Source: Bufo bufo
Taxonomy: Eukaryota; Chordata; Amphibia; Anura; Bufonidae
Reading direction: 5' to 3'
DNA length: 64,000 nt
NCBI RefSeq assembly: GCF_905171765.1
Contig: NC_053397.1
Coordinates: forward strand, 109,819,295-109,883,294
The translations under genes and the position numbers were made by a program. The notes below the pieces were generated by a model that was not told where the DNA came from, made no database searches, and saw nothing but the letters and a program-made list of their open reading frames with translations. Below, in pieces: positions 32,851-45,275 of this stretch. Position 1 is the stretch's first letter; the number at the start of each line of letters is the position of its first letter.

Positions 32851-33651
32851 TTAAAGGGCTTCTGTCAGCCCACTAAACCGTGTTTTTTTTTTTTTTTGCT
32901 TAATAATAACCCCTACACTGCGATTTATCCATACATAAGTGAAATAATAATTTTGGTTCAGTAGAATTTGCTAAAACCCTATTTTTATAATATGTAAATT
33001 ACCTTGCTACCAGCAAGTAGGGCGGCTACTTGCTGGTAGCAGCCGCATCCTCCGATGGTAATGACGCCCCCTCTGCTTGTTGATTGACAGGGCCAGCGGA
33101 CGGAATCTTTCTCCGCTGGCCCTGCCTGTTTTCATTCAATATCTGGCGCCTGCGCCGCGGCCGTACCTATCTTCAATCGGCGCAGGCGCACTGAGAGGCG
33201 GCCACTCACTCGGCCGCTTCATCCTCAATGCGCCTGCGCCGGGTGTAGATGTGACGTCATCGGCGCAGGCGCATTGAGGATGAAGCGGCCGAGTGAGTGG
33301 CCGCCTCTCAGTGCGCCTGCGCCGATTGAAGATAGGTACGGCCGCGGCGCAGGCGCCAGATATTGAATGAAAACAGGCAGGGCCAGCGGAGAAAGATCCC
33401 GTCCGCTGGCCCTGTCAATCAACAAGCAGAGGGGGCGTCATTACCATCGGAGGATGCGGCTGCTACCAGCAAGTAGCCGCCCTACTTGCTGGTAGCAAGG
33501 TAATTTACATATTATAAAAATAGGGTTTTAGCAAATTCTACTGAACCAAAATTATTATTTTACTTATGTATGGATAAATCGCAGTGTAGGGGTTATTATT
33601 AAGCAAAAAAAAAAAAAAACACGGTTTAGTGGGCTGACAGAAGCCCTTTAA
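32851..33651. mobile_element. 801-bp TTAA-flanked near-perfect palindrome
   Basis: TTAA at 32851-32854 and 33648-33651. Two arms of 390 bp (32851-33240 and 33262-33651) mirror each other with very few mismatches, around a 21-bp loop that includes TGACGTCA. The ends are AGGGCTTCTGTCAGCCCAC. The central third is GC-rich with many CpG and repeated GCGCCTGCGC/GCGCAGGCGC. No coding capacity. Confidence 0.92.
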
Positions 33652-34727
33652 CCTCTCAGATTCTGTCAGTTGCACCTAAGAAGTCTCTTCCCTGGAGCCA
33701 TCAAGGGAGCTGTTCGGTTATGGCAGCCTTGGGCCCTCCATAGGAACATAACAAATTACCATTGCAGCCTATAGGAGAAGTGATCAGATGATCACATCTT
33801 AAAGTCCCCTAGGGAGACTTGGGGAAAAAAAAAGTTTAAAAATGTAAAAAATCACCCACTGTTGTCATTTTAAAAATAAACAATAAAAAAATTAAGATGA
33901 TAGGCATTTCTGCCTCCCAAAATGCCCAAACTGTTAAAATATAAAAGTATTTATCCCATGAGGTGAAATCAAAATGGCCAATTTGCCGTTTTTAAATGAA
34001 TAAAAAGTGATCAAAACACCCCCCCCCGCATGGTACCAATAAAAACTATAGATCGCCCCCCAGAAAAAAAAATGAGCCTTGTACAACCCAATATACATAA
34101 ATAGTAAAGATGAAAAAGTAACATTGGTCAAAATATAATGATGGAAAAAAAATTAAAAATTTTCAAAACTTTAAAAAAAAAGTTTTAAAACACAAGAAAA
34201 ACTATAAAAAATGTGGTATTGCTGAAATCAAACTTACTTGGAGAGTGAAGGTCAGCTTTACCATAAACACTAAAAAATAAAACTGGCAGAGTTGTGTTTT
34301 TTCCCAATTCCACTTCATTTGGAATTTTCTTTTTCCAGCTTCCCACTACATCTTATGCAATATTAAATGGTGCTATTAGAAAGTACAACTTGTTTTGCAA
34401 AAAAAAGCCCTCACACACGTATGTGAACAGAAAAATTCTAAAGTTATGGCTCCAGGAAAGCAAGGAGTAAAAAACAAAAATGAAAAAAATGGAAAATAGC
34501 TTGGTCAGGGGAGGGGACCTAGGCTGCAGCTATGTATAAGAGACTTGCAGGCTGGCGGTATTCAGTTTCACTGAATGTTTAACTGCTGCCGCCTTCCCCA
34601 CACTTAAATCGCAGGATCAAGAGTAGGCTAAGTAAAAGATCCTGCAATACTGCTGACCAGCTTGATTTTCTGCAATATCGCTTTATAAACCTTGGAAATA
34701 AGGTGCGTTATATAAAGCGAAAAATAC
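33652..34727. repeat. old AT-rich repeat arm and unassigned sequence
   Basis: Stretches around 33950-34090 (AAAAAGTGATCAAAA, ATGGTACCAATAAAAAC) resemble 47460-47560, so this is probably an ancient fragment of the same dispersed family. Nothing else is visible. Confidence 0.4.
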
Positions 34728-34882
34728 TGTGTGTGTGTGTATAGATAGATGGATAGATATAGGCCGGCAGCACTCCAAATATATCAAGAAAGCGTGTAGT
34801 TTATTGACCCAGAGTCAGCAGCGACGTTTCAACAGCTTGTTGCTGTCTTTTTCAAGCCCAGTGTGTGTATGTATGTATGTAT

Positions 34883-34969
<87 letters not shown>
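34728..34969. repeat. (TG)n, (TATG)n and (TA)n microsatellites
   Basis: TG repeats at 34728-34740, TATG/TG repeats at 34864-34922 and a pure TA run at about 34923-34969. Between them, 34765-34862 contains GGCAGCACTCC and GCAGCGACGTTTCAACAG, matching the family at 37050-37335. Confidence 0.9.
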
Positions 34970-34972
<3 letters not shown>

Positions 34973-35204
34973 ATTTTTATTTCAGAAAGCACACAAGGAT
35001 CTATGTATGTCATAGTTCTTTTATCTAATGGAATAATCCGAAAGGGAATTACACAGTATGTCAGTTCCTGACCTTTTTGCTATATTGTTTTAAGTAGTTA
35101 AGTAACTATTTCATATTCATCCGTCAATGTACTCTTTGATTATGTATTTTACCTTGAAAATACAATAATTTGGCAAGTATCTCAGAACAAAGTAAAACCC
35201 TGTT

Positions 35205-35405
35205 ATCTGAAATAAAATAAAAAAACCTGTAAAGGTTAGCTACTAGAGAGGGGTCGTTAATCCAGGGAGTTGGCTGGGGAAAATTTGGCTTCTACCTCAG
35301 TGTTTTTTTTTTTGTTTGTTTTTTTGCCTTCCTCTGGATCAACTTGCCGGATGACAGGCCGAACTGGATGGACAAATGTCTTTTTTTGGCCTTATGTACT
35401 ATGTA
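35205..35405 (+). repeat. LINE-type 3' end fragment
   Basis: The block TTGCCTTCCTCTGGATCAAC...ACTGGATGGACAAATGTC...GGCCTTATGTACTATGT resembles the 3' ends of amphibian CR1/L2-type retrotransposons. No open frame. Confidence 0.5.
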
Positions 35406-35844
35406 AGGTGGCCAATAGCATTGTAAAGTACTTGTCCAGCTAACACCGTTCCTCCTACTTTCCCCTTTTCATGTGAGCTCTATAGGGGGCATAAAATGCT
35501 AAGTCACTCATAGGTTAAGTATGTACAGTGCAATCTGCAGATGGTATATAAGACTCATCTTCTGCGGTTGTGCTGAATTATGCACAACGCTGATGTAGGC
35601 TGACATAGAGTGGTGGTTGCTGCTATGTCCCCATACCCTGGTTCTGGATGCTAGCCACATCTGAGTAAGTAGATTTGCCAAAAAAAGGAGTGAGATGGAA
35701 CAGCGACCACCAGTGGAGAATGGAACACTGTTCAGAACAAGAATAGTAAATAAATATATATGGTATGTAGTGGCTCACCTGCCGTGATTTCTGGAATGAG
35801 GTGCCCTGTTAAAAATGCTTACCCTAAAAGCTTCTCAAAAGAAG
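35406..35844. other. unassigned sequence
   Basis: No element ends, arrays or exons that I can support. Confidence 0.4.
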
Positions 35845-36149
35845 TATACAAAATGTATTATATTAACAAGCACTCTGTCATTTGGAACTGTATTAAAATC
35901 TAGTGCTTTAATTGGATAGTCCTATTGTGCATATAAAAATAGATAACAAGAAAAGAAATGTATGAATAGGACAGATAGAGACTGGTTGCTATAAGTAATA
36001 GTCAATATAGATACAATTAGCAAAATATTTCATCGACCCTAATACATATATTTTCACTATTTCATACATAAAAAACACAGCAGTAAAAAAAAATTGAAAA
36101 AATTACATATAAAAAGAAGAAAAATGAAAATATATTAAATATGAAAGAT

Positions 36150-36234
36150 ATCTGTCACCAAACACGTTTCGGAGCCTGCACGCTCCTTCCTCAGTGGTAC
36201 ACTGGTGCAGGCTCCGAAACGTGTTTGGTGACAA
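36150..36234. repeat. hairpin with CACCAAACACGTTTCGGAGC arm
   Basis: Left arm CCAAACACGTTTCGGAGCC and right arm GGCTCCGAAACGTGTTTGG surround a 28-bp loop. It resembles the neighbouring palindrome at 37124 in its ACGTTTCGG motif. Confidence 0.85.
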
Positions 36235-36990
36235 AATTAAATGCAATCTAGGAAGACCCCCTAAAGGATTATATACCGAGATTTACAGCCACAAACAAAA
36301 CTCAAATAAAAAGGGGATCGACATTTACCAAAGACAAGAGGAAGGAAATATTACAAATACTCTGAAGGTTCAATAGTCCCAGACTTAGTAGTGGTTTGTT
36401 AACCCAGAGGAAAGGCGAAGTTACCAACACGTGGGACCCATGTGGAACACCAAACCTGGAAAGGACAACATTGCGGCTACATTGCTCGGTATATGGGGAG
36501 CCGTTCCTGTTGAAGATGTCAAGGCGGTAGGTAATATAGCTGCTCAGCAGCGATAACACTCTAACCATACTCTATTGAATATTCTGTTCTGAATGAATAC
36601 TCTACTCCGAATGTAATAGGGGGCATTATAGAACTAAGCTAATAATCCAAAGGATATTATCACTTTATTTTTACACTAAGAGACTATATACAAACAGAAT
36701 ATATTAAAGGATACTTAATGAAATAGAATATACTAAATAATATTATATTTTTAACAAATCAAGAAATAACAATTGAAGAAATCACAGATCACTATGAAAG
36801 CATGATTAATTGAAACATTTTTTATTTTAAGTTTTTTCACAATCACTGGGTTCGATAAATATTATTCCCTTGACTAATTATGTTAAAAATAATTATTTGC
36901 CTTAATCATGAAGAAATTTGATTTGGATAGAATTATGGAGTAACAAAAAGAACATTAACATCAATAATTGATTTGGGAACTGAGCATTTT

Positions 36991-37045
<55 letters not shown>

Positions 37046-37123
37046 GAAAATTCAGGGCAGCACTCCTTGTAGCAGATGTTGGGTGCCAGCGGTATCGACA
37101 CTCGACCACAGTGTCAAACAACC

Positions 37124-37331
37124 AGAAAAATAAACACACCGCAGCACATCCATAAGGTGAAAAATGTGGGATCCTTTATTCACCCAAGCAGCGACGTTTC
37201 GGTCCGCTTGCTGGGACCATTTTCAAGCATTGCTTGAAAATGGTCCCAGCAAGCGGACCGAAACGTCGCTGCTTGGGTGAATAAAGGATCCCACATTTTT
37301 CACCTTATGGATGTGCTGCGGTGTGTTTATT

Positions 37332-37335
<4 letters not shown>
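37124..37335. repeat. perfect palindrome, arms of about 105 bp
   Basis: The two arms are identical by eye over their full length and are separated by about one base near 37229. They contain GCAGCGACGTTTCGGTCC and its complement. (TA)n runs flank the palindrome region at 36998-37042 and 37337-37362. Confidence 0.92.
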
Positions 37336-37365
<30 letters not shown>

Positions 37366-37434
37366 ATTTTTTACTGCTGTGTATGGAATAGTGAAAATAT
37401 TATATGTATTAGGGTTGATGAAATATTGTATCTA

Positions 37435-38970
37435 CACCGAGCAAAAATATAAACGCAACACTTTCGGTTTGCTCCCATTTTGCATGAGCTGAACTCAAAG
37501 ATCTGAAACATTTTCTACATACACAAGACCCATCACTCTCAAATATTGTTCACAAATCTGTCTAAATCTGTGTTAGTGAGCACTTCTCCTTTGCCGAGAT
37601 AATCCATCTCACCTCACAGGTGTGGCATATCAAGGTGCTGATTAGACAGCATGAATATTGCACAGGTGTGCCTTAGACTTCCCACAATAAAACGCCACTC
37701 TGAAATGTGCAGTTTGATCACACAGCACAATGCCACAGATGTTGCAACATTTGAGGGAGCGTGCAATTGGCAGTTCAGGAATGTCTACCAGAACTGTTGC
37801 CCGTGCAACGAATGTTCATTTCTCTACCATAAGCCGTCTCCAAAGGCTTTTCAGAGACTTTGCAGTACATCCAACCGGCCTCACAACCGCAGACCACATG
37901 TAACCACACCAGCCCAGGACCATGATCGTCTGAGACCAGCCACCCGGACAGCTGCAGCAACAATCGGTTTGCATAACCAAAGAATTTCTGCACAAACTGT
38001 CAGAAACCGTCTCAGGGAAGCTCTTCTGCATGCTCGTCATCCTCATCGGGGTCTGGACCTGACTGCAGTTCGTCGTCGTAACCGACTTGAGTGGGCAAAT
38101 GCTCACATTCGATGGCGTCTGGCACGTTGGAGAGGCGTTCTGTTCACGGATGAGTCCCCGTTTTCACTGTTCAGGGCAGATGGCAGACAGCGTGTGTCGT
38201 GTGGGTGAGCGGATTGCTGATGTTAACGTCGTGGATCGAGTTGCTCATGGTGGCGGTGGGATTATGGTATGGGCATGCGTATGTTATGGACAATGAACAC
38301 AGTTGCATTTTATTGATGGCATTTTGAATGCACAGAGATACCGTAATGAGATCCTGAGGCCCATTGTTGTGCCATTCATCCACTACCATTACTTCTAGTT
38401 GCAGCATGATAATGCATGGCCCCATATTGCAAGGATCTGTACACAGTTCCTGGAAGCTGAAAACATCCCAGTACTTGCATGGCCAGCATACTCACCGGAC
38501 ATGTCACCCATTGAGCATATTTGGGATGCTCTGGATCGGCGTATACGACCGCGTGTTCCAGTTCCTGCAAATATTCTGCAACTTCGCACAGCTATTGAAG
38601 AGGAGTGGACCAACATTCCACAGGCCACAATCAACAACCTGATCAACTCTATGTGACGGAGATGTTTCACTGCATGAGGCAAATGGTGGCCACACCAGAT
38701 ATGGACTGGTTTTCTGGTGGCCTTTTATTGTGGGAAGTCTAAGGCACACCTGTGCAATATTCATGCTGTCTAATCAGCACCTTGATATGCCACACCTGTG
38801 AGGTGGGATGGATTATCTCGACAAAGGAGAAGTGCTCACTAACACAGATTTAGACAGATTTGTGAGCAATATTTGAGACAAATGGGTCTTTTGTGTATGT
38901 AGAAAATGTTTCAGATCTTTGAGTTCAGCTCATGCAAAATGGGAGCAGAACCGAAAGTGTTGCGTTTATT
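37435..38970 (+). mobile_element. nearly complete Tc1/mariner element in a palindrome arm
   Basis: TA at 37433-37434 and 38971-38972. The left terminal repeat starts CACCGAGCAAAAATATAAAC and is mirrored over about 260 bp at the right, but the right end stops at GTTGCGTTTATT, about 13 bp short of the mirror of the left end. The opposite palindrome arm gives the unoccupied target (GTATCTATATTGAC). Confidence 0.9.
37700..38656 (+). pseudogene. Tc1 transposase, several frameshifts
   Basis: The N-terminal part (QRLCSTSNRPHNRRP, then TIGLHNQRISAQTVRNRLRE) is a helix-turn-helix region. FTDESPFSLFRADG near 38147 carries the first Asp, LQHDNAWPHIARIC near 38399 the second and MSPIEHIWDALDRRI near 38505 the Glu. 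A frame change near 38205 (CGV/WRRVGER) and others near 38290, plus a TAG at 38397-38399, break it. Stop at 38654-38656. A third Tc1 family in the window. Confidence 0.88.
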
Positions 38971-39140
38971 TATATTGACTATTACTTATAGTAACCAGTC
39001 TCTATCTTTCCTATCCATGCATTTCTTTTCTTTTTTATATAATTTTTATATGCACAATAGAAATTTCCAATTAAAGCACTAGATTTTAATACAGTTCCGA
39101 ATGACAGTGTGAGTTAATATAATTAATTTTGTATACTGTT

Positions 39141-39449
39141 CAGGACAAAGCAACTGGTGGAGCAAATCTATGGTGAGATGAATTGCCTCTAGGGCAATAT
39201 TCTATCAAATTCACAGGCATTGAGAAGGTTCGCCACTCGCCCAGCGGGGAAGGCTGGGACAAACGGATCCTCTAGAGGTAAACATGGTGGATATTCAAAC
39301 TAAAAACTGTACACCCCCTGGGTCTGAACGAGCAACTGAATTTTTGGCAGTTGTTTATAGTTAAGTCATAAACTCAGCCAGCCCTATAAAACTATTCCAA
39401 AAGTCAGATTTATATTTCAGTTTCAGCTTACATTTTGTTCAGTTTTTTA
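39141..39449. other. unassigned spacer before the hAT element
   Basis: No gene or array. The last bases hold the TTTACAAT target of the hAT insertion (39450-39457). Confidence 0.4.
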
Positions 39450-39744
39450 TTTACAATTAGAGTTGAGCGAACACCTGGATGTTCGGGTTCGAGAAGTTCG
39501 GCCGAACTTCCCGGAAATGTTCGGGTTCGGGATCCGAACCCGATCCGAACTTCGTCCCCAACCCGAACCCCATTGAAGTCAATGGGGACCCGAACTTTTG
39601 GGCACTAAAAAGGCTGTAAAACAGCCCAGGAAAGAGCTAGAGGGCTGCAAAAGGCAGCAACATGTAGGTAAATCCCCTGCAAACAAATGTGGATAGGGAA
39701 ATTAATTAAAATAAAAATTAAAAAAATAAAAATGAACCAATATC

Positions 39745-41055
39745 AATTGGACAGAGGTCCCATAGCAGAGAATCTGGCTTCACGTCGGCAGAGAAACAGT
39801 CTCTTCATGCCATAGCAGAGAATCAGTCTTCATGTCAGCGCAGAATCAGTCTTCATGTTATAGCAGAGAATCAGGCTTCACGTCACCCACCACTGGAACA
39901 GGCCACTGTCACACATTTAGGCCCCGGCACCCAGGCAGAGGAGAGAGGTCCCGTAACAGAGAATCTGGCCTTATGTCAGTGTAGAATCTGTCTTCATGTC
40001 ATAGCAGAGAATCAGGCTTCACGTCACCCACCACTGGAACAGGCCACTGTCACACATTTAGGCCCCGGCACCCAGGCAGAGGAGAGAGGTCCCGTAACAG
40101 AGAATCTGGCCTTATGTCAGTGTAGAATCTGTCTTCATGTCATAGCAGAGAATCAGGCTTCACGTCACCCACCACTGGAACAGGCCACTGTCACACATTT
40201 AGGCCCCGGCACCCAGACAGAGGAGAGAGGTCCCGTAACAGAGAATCTGGCCTTATGTCAGCGCAGAATCTGTCTTCATGTTATAGCAGAGAATCAGGCT
40301 TCACGTCACCCACCACTGGAACAGGCCACTGTCACACATTTAGGCCCAGGCAGAGGAGAGAGGTCCCGTAACAGAGAATCTGGCCTTATGTCAGCGCAGA
40401 ATCTGTCTTCATGTCATAGCAGAGAATCAGGCTTCACGTCACCCACCACTGGAACAGGCCACTGTCACACATTTAGGCCCCGGCACCCAAACAGAGGAGA
40501 GAGGTCCTGTAACAGAGAATCTGGCCTTATGTCAGCACAGAATCTGTCTTCATGTCATAGCAGAGAATCAGGCTTCACGTCACCCAACACTGGAACAGGC
40601 CACTGTCACATATTTAGGCCCAGGCAGAGGAGAGAGGTCCCGTAACAGAGAATCTGGCCTTATGTCAGCGCAGAATCTGTATTCATGTCATAGCAGAGAA
40701 TCAGGCTTCACGTCACCCACCACTGGAACAGGCCACTGTCACACATTTAGACCCAGGCAGAGGAGAGAGGTCCCGTAACAGAGAATCTGGCCTTATGTCA
40801 GCGCAGAATCTGTCTTCAAGTCATAGCAGAGAATCAGGCTTCACGTCACCCACCACTGGAACAGGCCACTGTCACACATTTAGGCCCAGGCACCCAGGCA
40901 GAGGAGAGAGGTCCCGTAACAGAGAATCTGGCCTTATGTCAGCGCAGAATCTGTCTTCAAGTCATAGCAGAGAATCAGGCTTCACGTCACCCACCACTGG
41001 AACAGGCCACTGTCACACATTTAGGCCCCGGCACCCAGACAGAGGAGAGGTTCAT
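39745..41055. repeat. about 141-bp tandem array in hAT copy 1, about 9 units
   Basis: Each unit contains CATAGCAGAGAATCAGGCTT, CACTGGAACAGGCCACTGTC and GTAACAGAGAATCTGGCC. Period is 130-142 bp; some units lack the CCCGGCACCCAG piece. The array lies 3' of the transposase stop. It has few stops, so long spurious open frames occur in it. Confidence 0.92.
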
Positions 41056-41166
41056 TCAACTTTGGGTTGCCCCGCAATATAATGGTAAAATGAAATTAAA
41101 ACTAGTATTGAATGAGGAAGTGCCCTGGAGTAGAATAATATATTGTTAAGGGGAGGTAGTTAATAT

Positions 41167-44100
41167 CTAATCTGCACAAGGGATGGACAGGTCCTGTGGG
41201 ATCCATGCCTGGTTCATTTTTATGAACGTCAGCTTGTCCACATTGGCTGTAGACAGGCGGCTGCGTTTGTCTGTAATGACGCCCCCTGCCGTGCTGAATA
41301 CACGTTCAGACAAAACGCTGGCCGCCGGGCAGGCCAGGACCTCCAAGGCATAAAAGGCTAGCTCTGGCCACGTGGACAATTTGGAGACCCAGAAGTTGAA
41401 TGGGGCCGAAGCATCAGTCAGTACGTGGAGGGGTGTGCACAGGTACTGTTCCACCATGTTAGTGAAATGTTGCCTCCTGCTAACACGTTCCGTATCAGGT
41501 GGTGGTGCACTTAGCTGTGGCGTGTTGACAAAACTTTTCCACATCTCTGCCATGCTAACCCTGCCCTCAGAGGAGCTGGGCGTGACACAGCTGCGTTGGC
41601 GACCTCTTGCTCCTCCTCTGCCTTCGCCTTGGGCTTCCACTGGTTCCCCTGTGACATTTGGGAATGCTCTCAGTAGCGCGTCTACCAACGTGCGCTTGTA
41701 CTCGCGCATCTTCCTATCACGCTCCAATGTAGGAAGTAAGGTGGGCACATTGTCTTTGTACCGGGGATCCAGCAGGGTGGCAACCCAGTAGTCCGCACAC
41801 GTTAAAATGTGGGCAACTCTGCTGTCGTTGCGCAGGCACTGCAGCATGTAGTCGCTCATGTGTGCCAGGCTGCCCAGAGGTAAGGACAAGCTGTCCTCTG
41901 TGGGAGGCGTATCGTCATCGTCCTGTGTTTCCCCCCAGCCACGCACCAGTGATGGGCCCGAGCTGCTTTGGGTGCCACCCCGCTGTGAACATGCTTCATC
42001 CTCATCCTCCTCCACCTCCTCCTCATCCTCGTCCTCCAGTAGTGGGCCCTGTCTGGCCACATTTGTACCTGGCCTCTGGTGTTGCAAAAAACCTCCCTCT
42101 GAGTCACTTCAAAGAGACTGGCCTGAAAGTGCTAAAAATGACCCCTCTTCCTCCTCTTCCTTCTGGGCCACCTCCTCTTCCATCATCGCCCTAAGTGTTT
42201 TCTCAAGGAGACATAGAAGTGGTATTGTAACGCTGATAACGGCGTCATCGCCACTGGCCATGTTGGTGGAGTACTCGAAACAGCGCAACAGGGCACACAG
42301 GTCTCGCATGGAGGCCCAGTCATTGGTGGTGAAGTGGGTCTGATCCACAGTGCGACTGACCCGTGCGTGCTGCAGCTGAAACTCCACTATGGCCTGCTGC
42401 TGCTCGCACAGTCTGTCCAGCATATGCAAGGTGGAGTTCCACCTGGTGGGCACGTCGCATATGAGGCGGTGAGCGGGAAGGCCGAAGTTACGCTGTAGCG
42501 CAGACAGGCGAGCAGCGGCAGGGTGTGAACGCCGGAAGCGCGAACAGACGGCCCGCACTTTGTGCAGCAGCTCTGACATGTCGGGGTAGTTGCGAATGAA
42601 CTTCTGCACCACCAAATTCAGCACATGCGCCAGGCAAGGGATGTGCGTCAAACCGGCTAGTCCCAGAGCTGCAACGAGATTTCGCCCATTATCGCACACC
42701 ACCAGGCCGGGCTTGAGGCTCACCGGCAGCAACCACTCGTCGGTCTGTTGTTCTATACCCCGCCACAACTCCTGTGCGGTGTGGGGCCTGTCCCCCAAAC
42801 ATATGAGTTTCAGAATGGCCTGCTGACGTTTACTCCGTGTTGTGCTAAAGTTGGTGGTGAAGGTGTGTGGCTGACTGGATGAGCAGGTGGAAGAAGAGGA
42901 GGAGGAAGCTGAGTAGGAGGAGGAGGAGACAGGAGGCAAAGAATGTTGCCCTGCGATCCTTGGCGGCGGAAGGACGTGCGCCAAACAGCTCTCCGCCTGG
43001 GGCCCAGCCGCCACTACATTTACCCAGTGTGCAGTTAGGGAGATATAGCGTCCCTGGCCGTGCTTACTGGTCCACGTATCTGTGGTTAGGTGGACCTTGC
43101 CACAGATGGCGTTGCGCAGTGCACACTTGATTTTATCGGACACTTGTTTGTGCAGGGAAGGCACGGCTCTCTTGGAGAAGTAGTGGCGGCTGGGAACAAC
43201 ATACTGTGGGACAGCAAGCGACATGAGCTGTTTGAAGCTGTGTGTGTCCACCAGCCTAAATGACAGCATTTCATAGGCCAGTAGTTTAGAAATGCTGGCA
43301 TTCAGGGCCAGGGATCGAGGGTGGCTAGGTGGGAATTTACGCTTTCTCTCAAATGTTTGTGAGATGGAGAGCTGAACGCTGCCGTGTGACATGGTTGGGA
43401 TGCTTGGTGACGCAGGTGGTGGTGTTGGTGGTACATCCCATGTTTGCTGGGCGGCAGGTGCCAACGTTCCTCCAGAGGCGGAGGAAGAGGCCGAGGCGGC
43501 GGCAGCAGCAGCAGCAGAAGAGGCCGAGGCGGCAGCAGCAGAAGAGGTAGCAGGGGGAGCCTGAGTGACTAGCTTGTTTTTAAGGTGTTTACTCCACTGC
43601 AGTTCATGCTTTGCATGCAGGTGCCTGGTCATGCAGGTTGTGCTAAGGTTCAGAACGTTAATGCCTCGCTTCAGGCTCTGATGGCACAGCGTGCAAACCA
43701 CTCGGGTCTTGTCGTCAGCACATTGTTTGAAGAAGTGCCATGCCAGGGAACTCCTTGAAGCTGCCTTTGGGGTGCTCTGTCCCAGATGGCGGCGGTCAGT
43801 AGCAGGCGGAGTCTCTTGGCGGCGGGTGTTCTGATTTTGCCCACTGCTCCCTCTTTTGCTATGCTGTTGGCTCGGTCTCACCACTGCCTCTTCCTCCGAA
43901 CTGTGAAAGTCAGTGGCACGACCTTCATTCCATGTGGGGTCTAGGACCTCATCGTCCCCTGCATCGTCTTCCACCCAGTCTTGATCCCTGACCTCCTGTT
44001 CAGTCTGCACACTGCAGAAAGACGCAGCAGTTGGCACCTGTGTTTCGTCATCATCAGAGACGTGCTGAGGTGGTATTCCCATGTCCTCATCATCAGGAAA

Positions 44101-44588
44101 AATAAGTGGTTATGTGTTAGTGCATTCTATCTCTTCCACCCCTGGGGAAGGGCTAGGTGGATGCCCTTGGAAACCCTGGCAGCAGAGTCTTCAAACAGCA
44201 TAAGAGACTGCTGCATAACTTGAGGCTCAGACAGTTTCCCTGATATGCATGGGGGTGATGTGACAGACCGATGGGCTTGGTTTTCATGCGCCATCTGTGC
44301 GCTTTCTGCAGAAGACTGGGTGGGAGATAATGTGAACGTGCTGGATCCACTGTCGGCCACCCAATTGACTAATGCCTGTACCTGCTCAGGTCTTACCATC
44401 CTTAGAACGGCATTGGGCCCCACCAAATATCGCTGTAAATTCTGCTGGCTACTGGGACCTGAGGTAGTTGGTTCACTAGGACGTGTGGCTGTGGCAGAAC
44501 GGCCACGTCCTCTCCCAGCACCAGAGGGTCCACTAACACCACCACGACCATGTCCACGTCCGCGTCTCTTATTAGATGTTTTCCTCAT
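41167..44588 (-). pseudogene. hAT transposase, copy 1: one frameshift and two stops
   Basis: Nearly identical to the plus copy at 52634-56092. It begins with a Gly/Arg-rich MRKTSNKRRGRGHGRGG segment, then a BED zinc finger (VCTLCHQSLKRG...TRHLHAKHE), polyalanine/serine, TTDTWTSKHGQGRY with the first Asp, CDNGRNLVAALGLAGL with the second and LAHVLNLVV, an acidic run, and the hATC dimerization region ending CPAASVLSERVFSTAGG...KRSRLS. Defects are a one-base loss near 44168, a TAA at 44110-44112 and a TGA at 42109-42111. The stop found in the plus copy is absent here (GAG). Confidence 0.95.
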
Positions 44589-44599
44589 TGTTCCCGTTC

Positions 44600-45015
44600 A
44601 CCACAATTTTGAGAATGGCAAATTTGGGAATGCTTTTTCAACCCAGAACAAAAAGTCTGCTTTTACGGTCACTACAAATAACTTGACCAGCTAAAACAGT
44701 GCAGATTTGGTTGAATAGAGATGTGAGACCTGTTTTTTTTTTTGCGCTGTGTGACAGGTATAGGTTTAATCACAGAATCACACTTCTATCAGCACGCTAG
44801 CGTGTGTCTTAGGTTTTCCTGAATGACACTATCAATACCTTCAATGTAAGATTTTTTTTTTGGGATAGATTTCAAGTAGGCCTCAAATACCAGAAACTAA
44901 TTATTTTGAGAATGGCAATTTTGGGAATGCTTTTTCAACCCAGAAAAAAAAGTGTGCTTTTACGGTCAATACAAATAACTTGACCAGCTAAAACAGTACA
45001 GATTTGGTTGAATAG
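44600..45015 (-). repeat. 296-bp tandem repeat upstream of transposase, 2 units
   Basis: Blocks TTTGGGAATGCTTTTTCAAC and TAACTTGACCAGCTAAAACA recur at an interval of about 296 bp (44704 and 45000 for the CAGATTTGGTTGAATAG mark). Copy 2 of the element has three such units. Confidence 0.88.
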
Positions 45016-45039
45016 AAATGTCAGGTCTATTTTTTAGGC

Positions 45040-45275
45040 GCTGGGTGACAGGCTCAACTTGCCCCTGATGTAATATATGGCCAAAAAATAACCACACTGT
45101 TGATGGTTAAATGCACTTGGGTGACACAGGCTCAGCCTGCAGCTGATGTAGTATATGGCCAAAAAATAACCAGACTGTTGATGGTTAAATGCACTTCGGT
45201 GACACAGGCTCAGCCTGCAGCTGATGTAGGATTTAGCACAAAATAACCACACTATCGATGGTTAAATACACTTGG
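45040..45275 (-). repeat. about 70-bp tandem repeat in hAT copy 1, 3 units
   Basis: Units contain CAGCCTGCAGCTGATGTAG, GGCCAAAAAATAACC and TGATGGTTAAATGCACTT. Copy 2 has about two of them. Confidence 0.85.

Larger units (their letters stand above)
35845..39140. repeat. long foldback with its right arm split by a Tc1 element
   Basis: The left arm (about 35845-36096) is mirrored by 37367-37434 plus 38971-39140. Shared blocks include CACTAGATTTTAATACAGTTC and GACTATTACTTATAG. The 1.3 kb between the arms holds AT-rich sequence and two hairpins (36150-36234 and 37124-37335). Confidence 0.8.

Noticed and set aside
33077..33425. Two identical 66-codon frames on opposite strands
   Set aside because: They are mirror images in the 801-bp palindrome.
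34865..35071. Frame rich in Cys-Val and Tyr-Ile repeats
   Set aside because: Pure translation of TG and TA microsatellites.
41372..42343. Open frames on the strand opposite to hAT transposase copy 1
   Set aside because: Shadows of the transposase; the same shadows occur opposite copy 2 (55065-55887), as expected from shared sequence.
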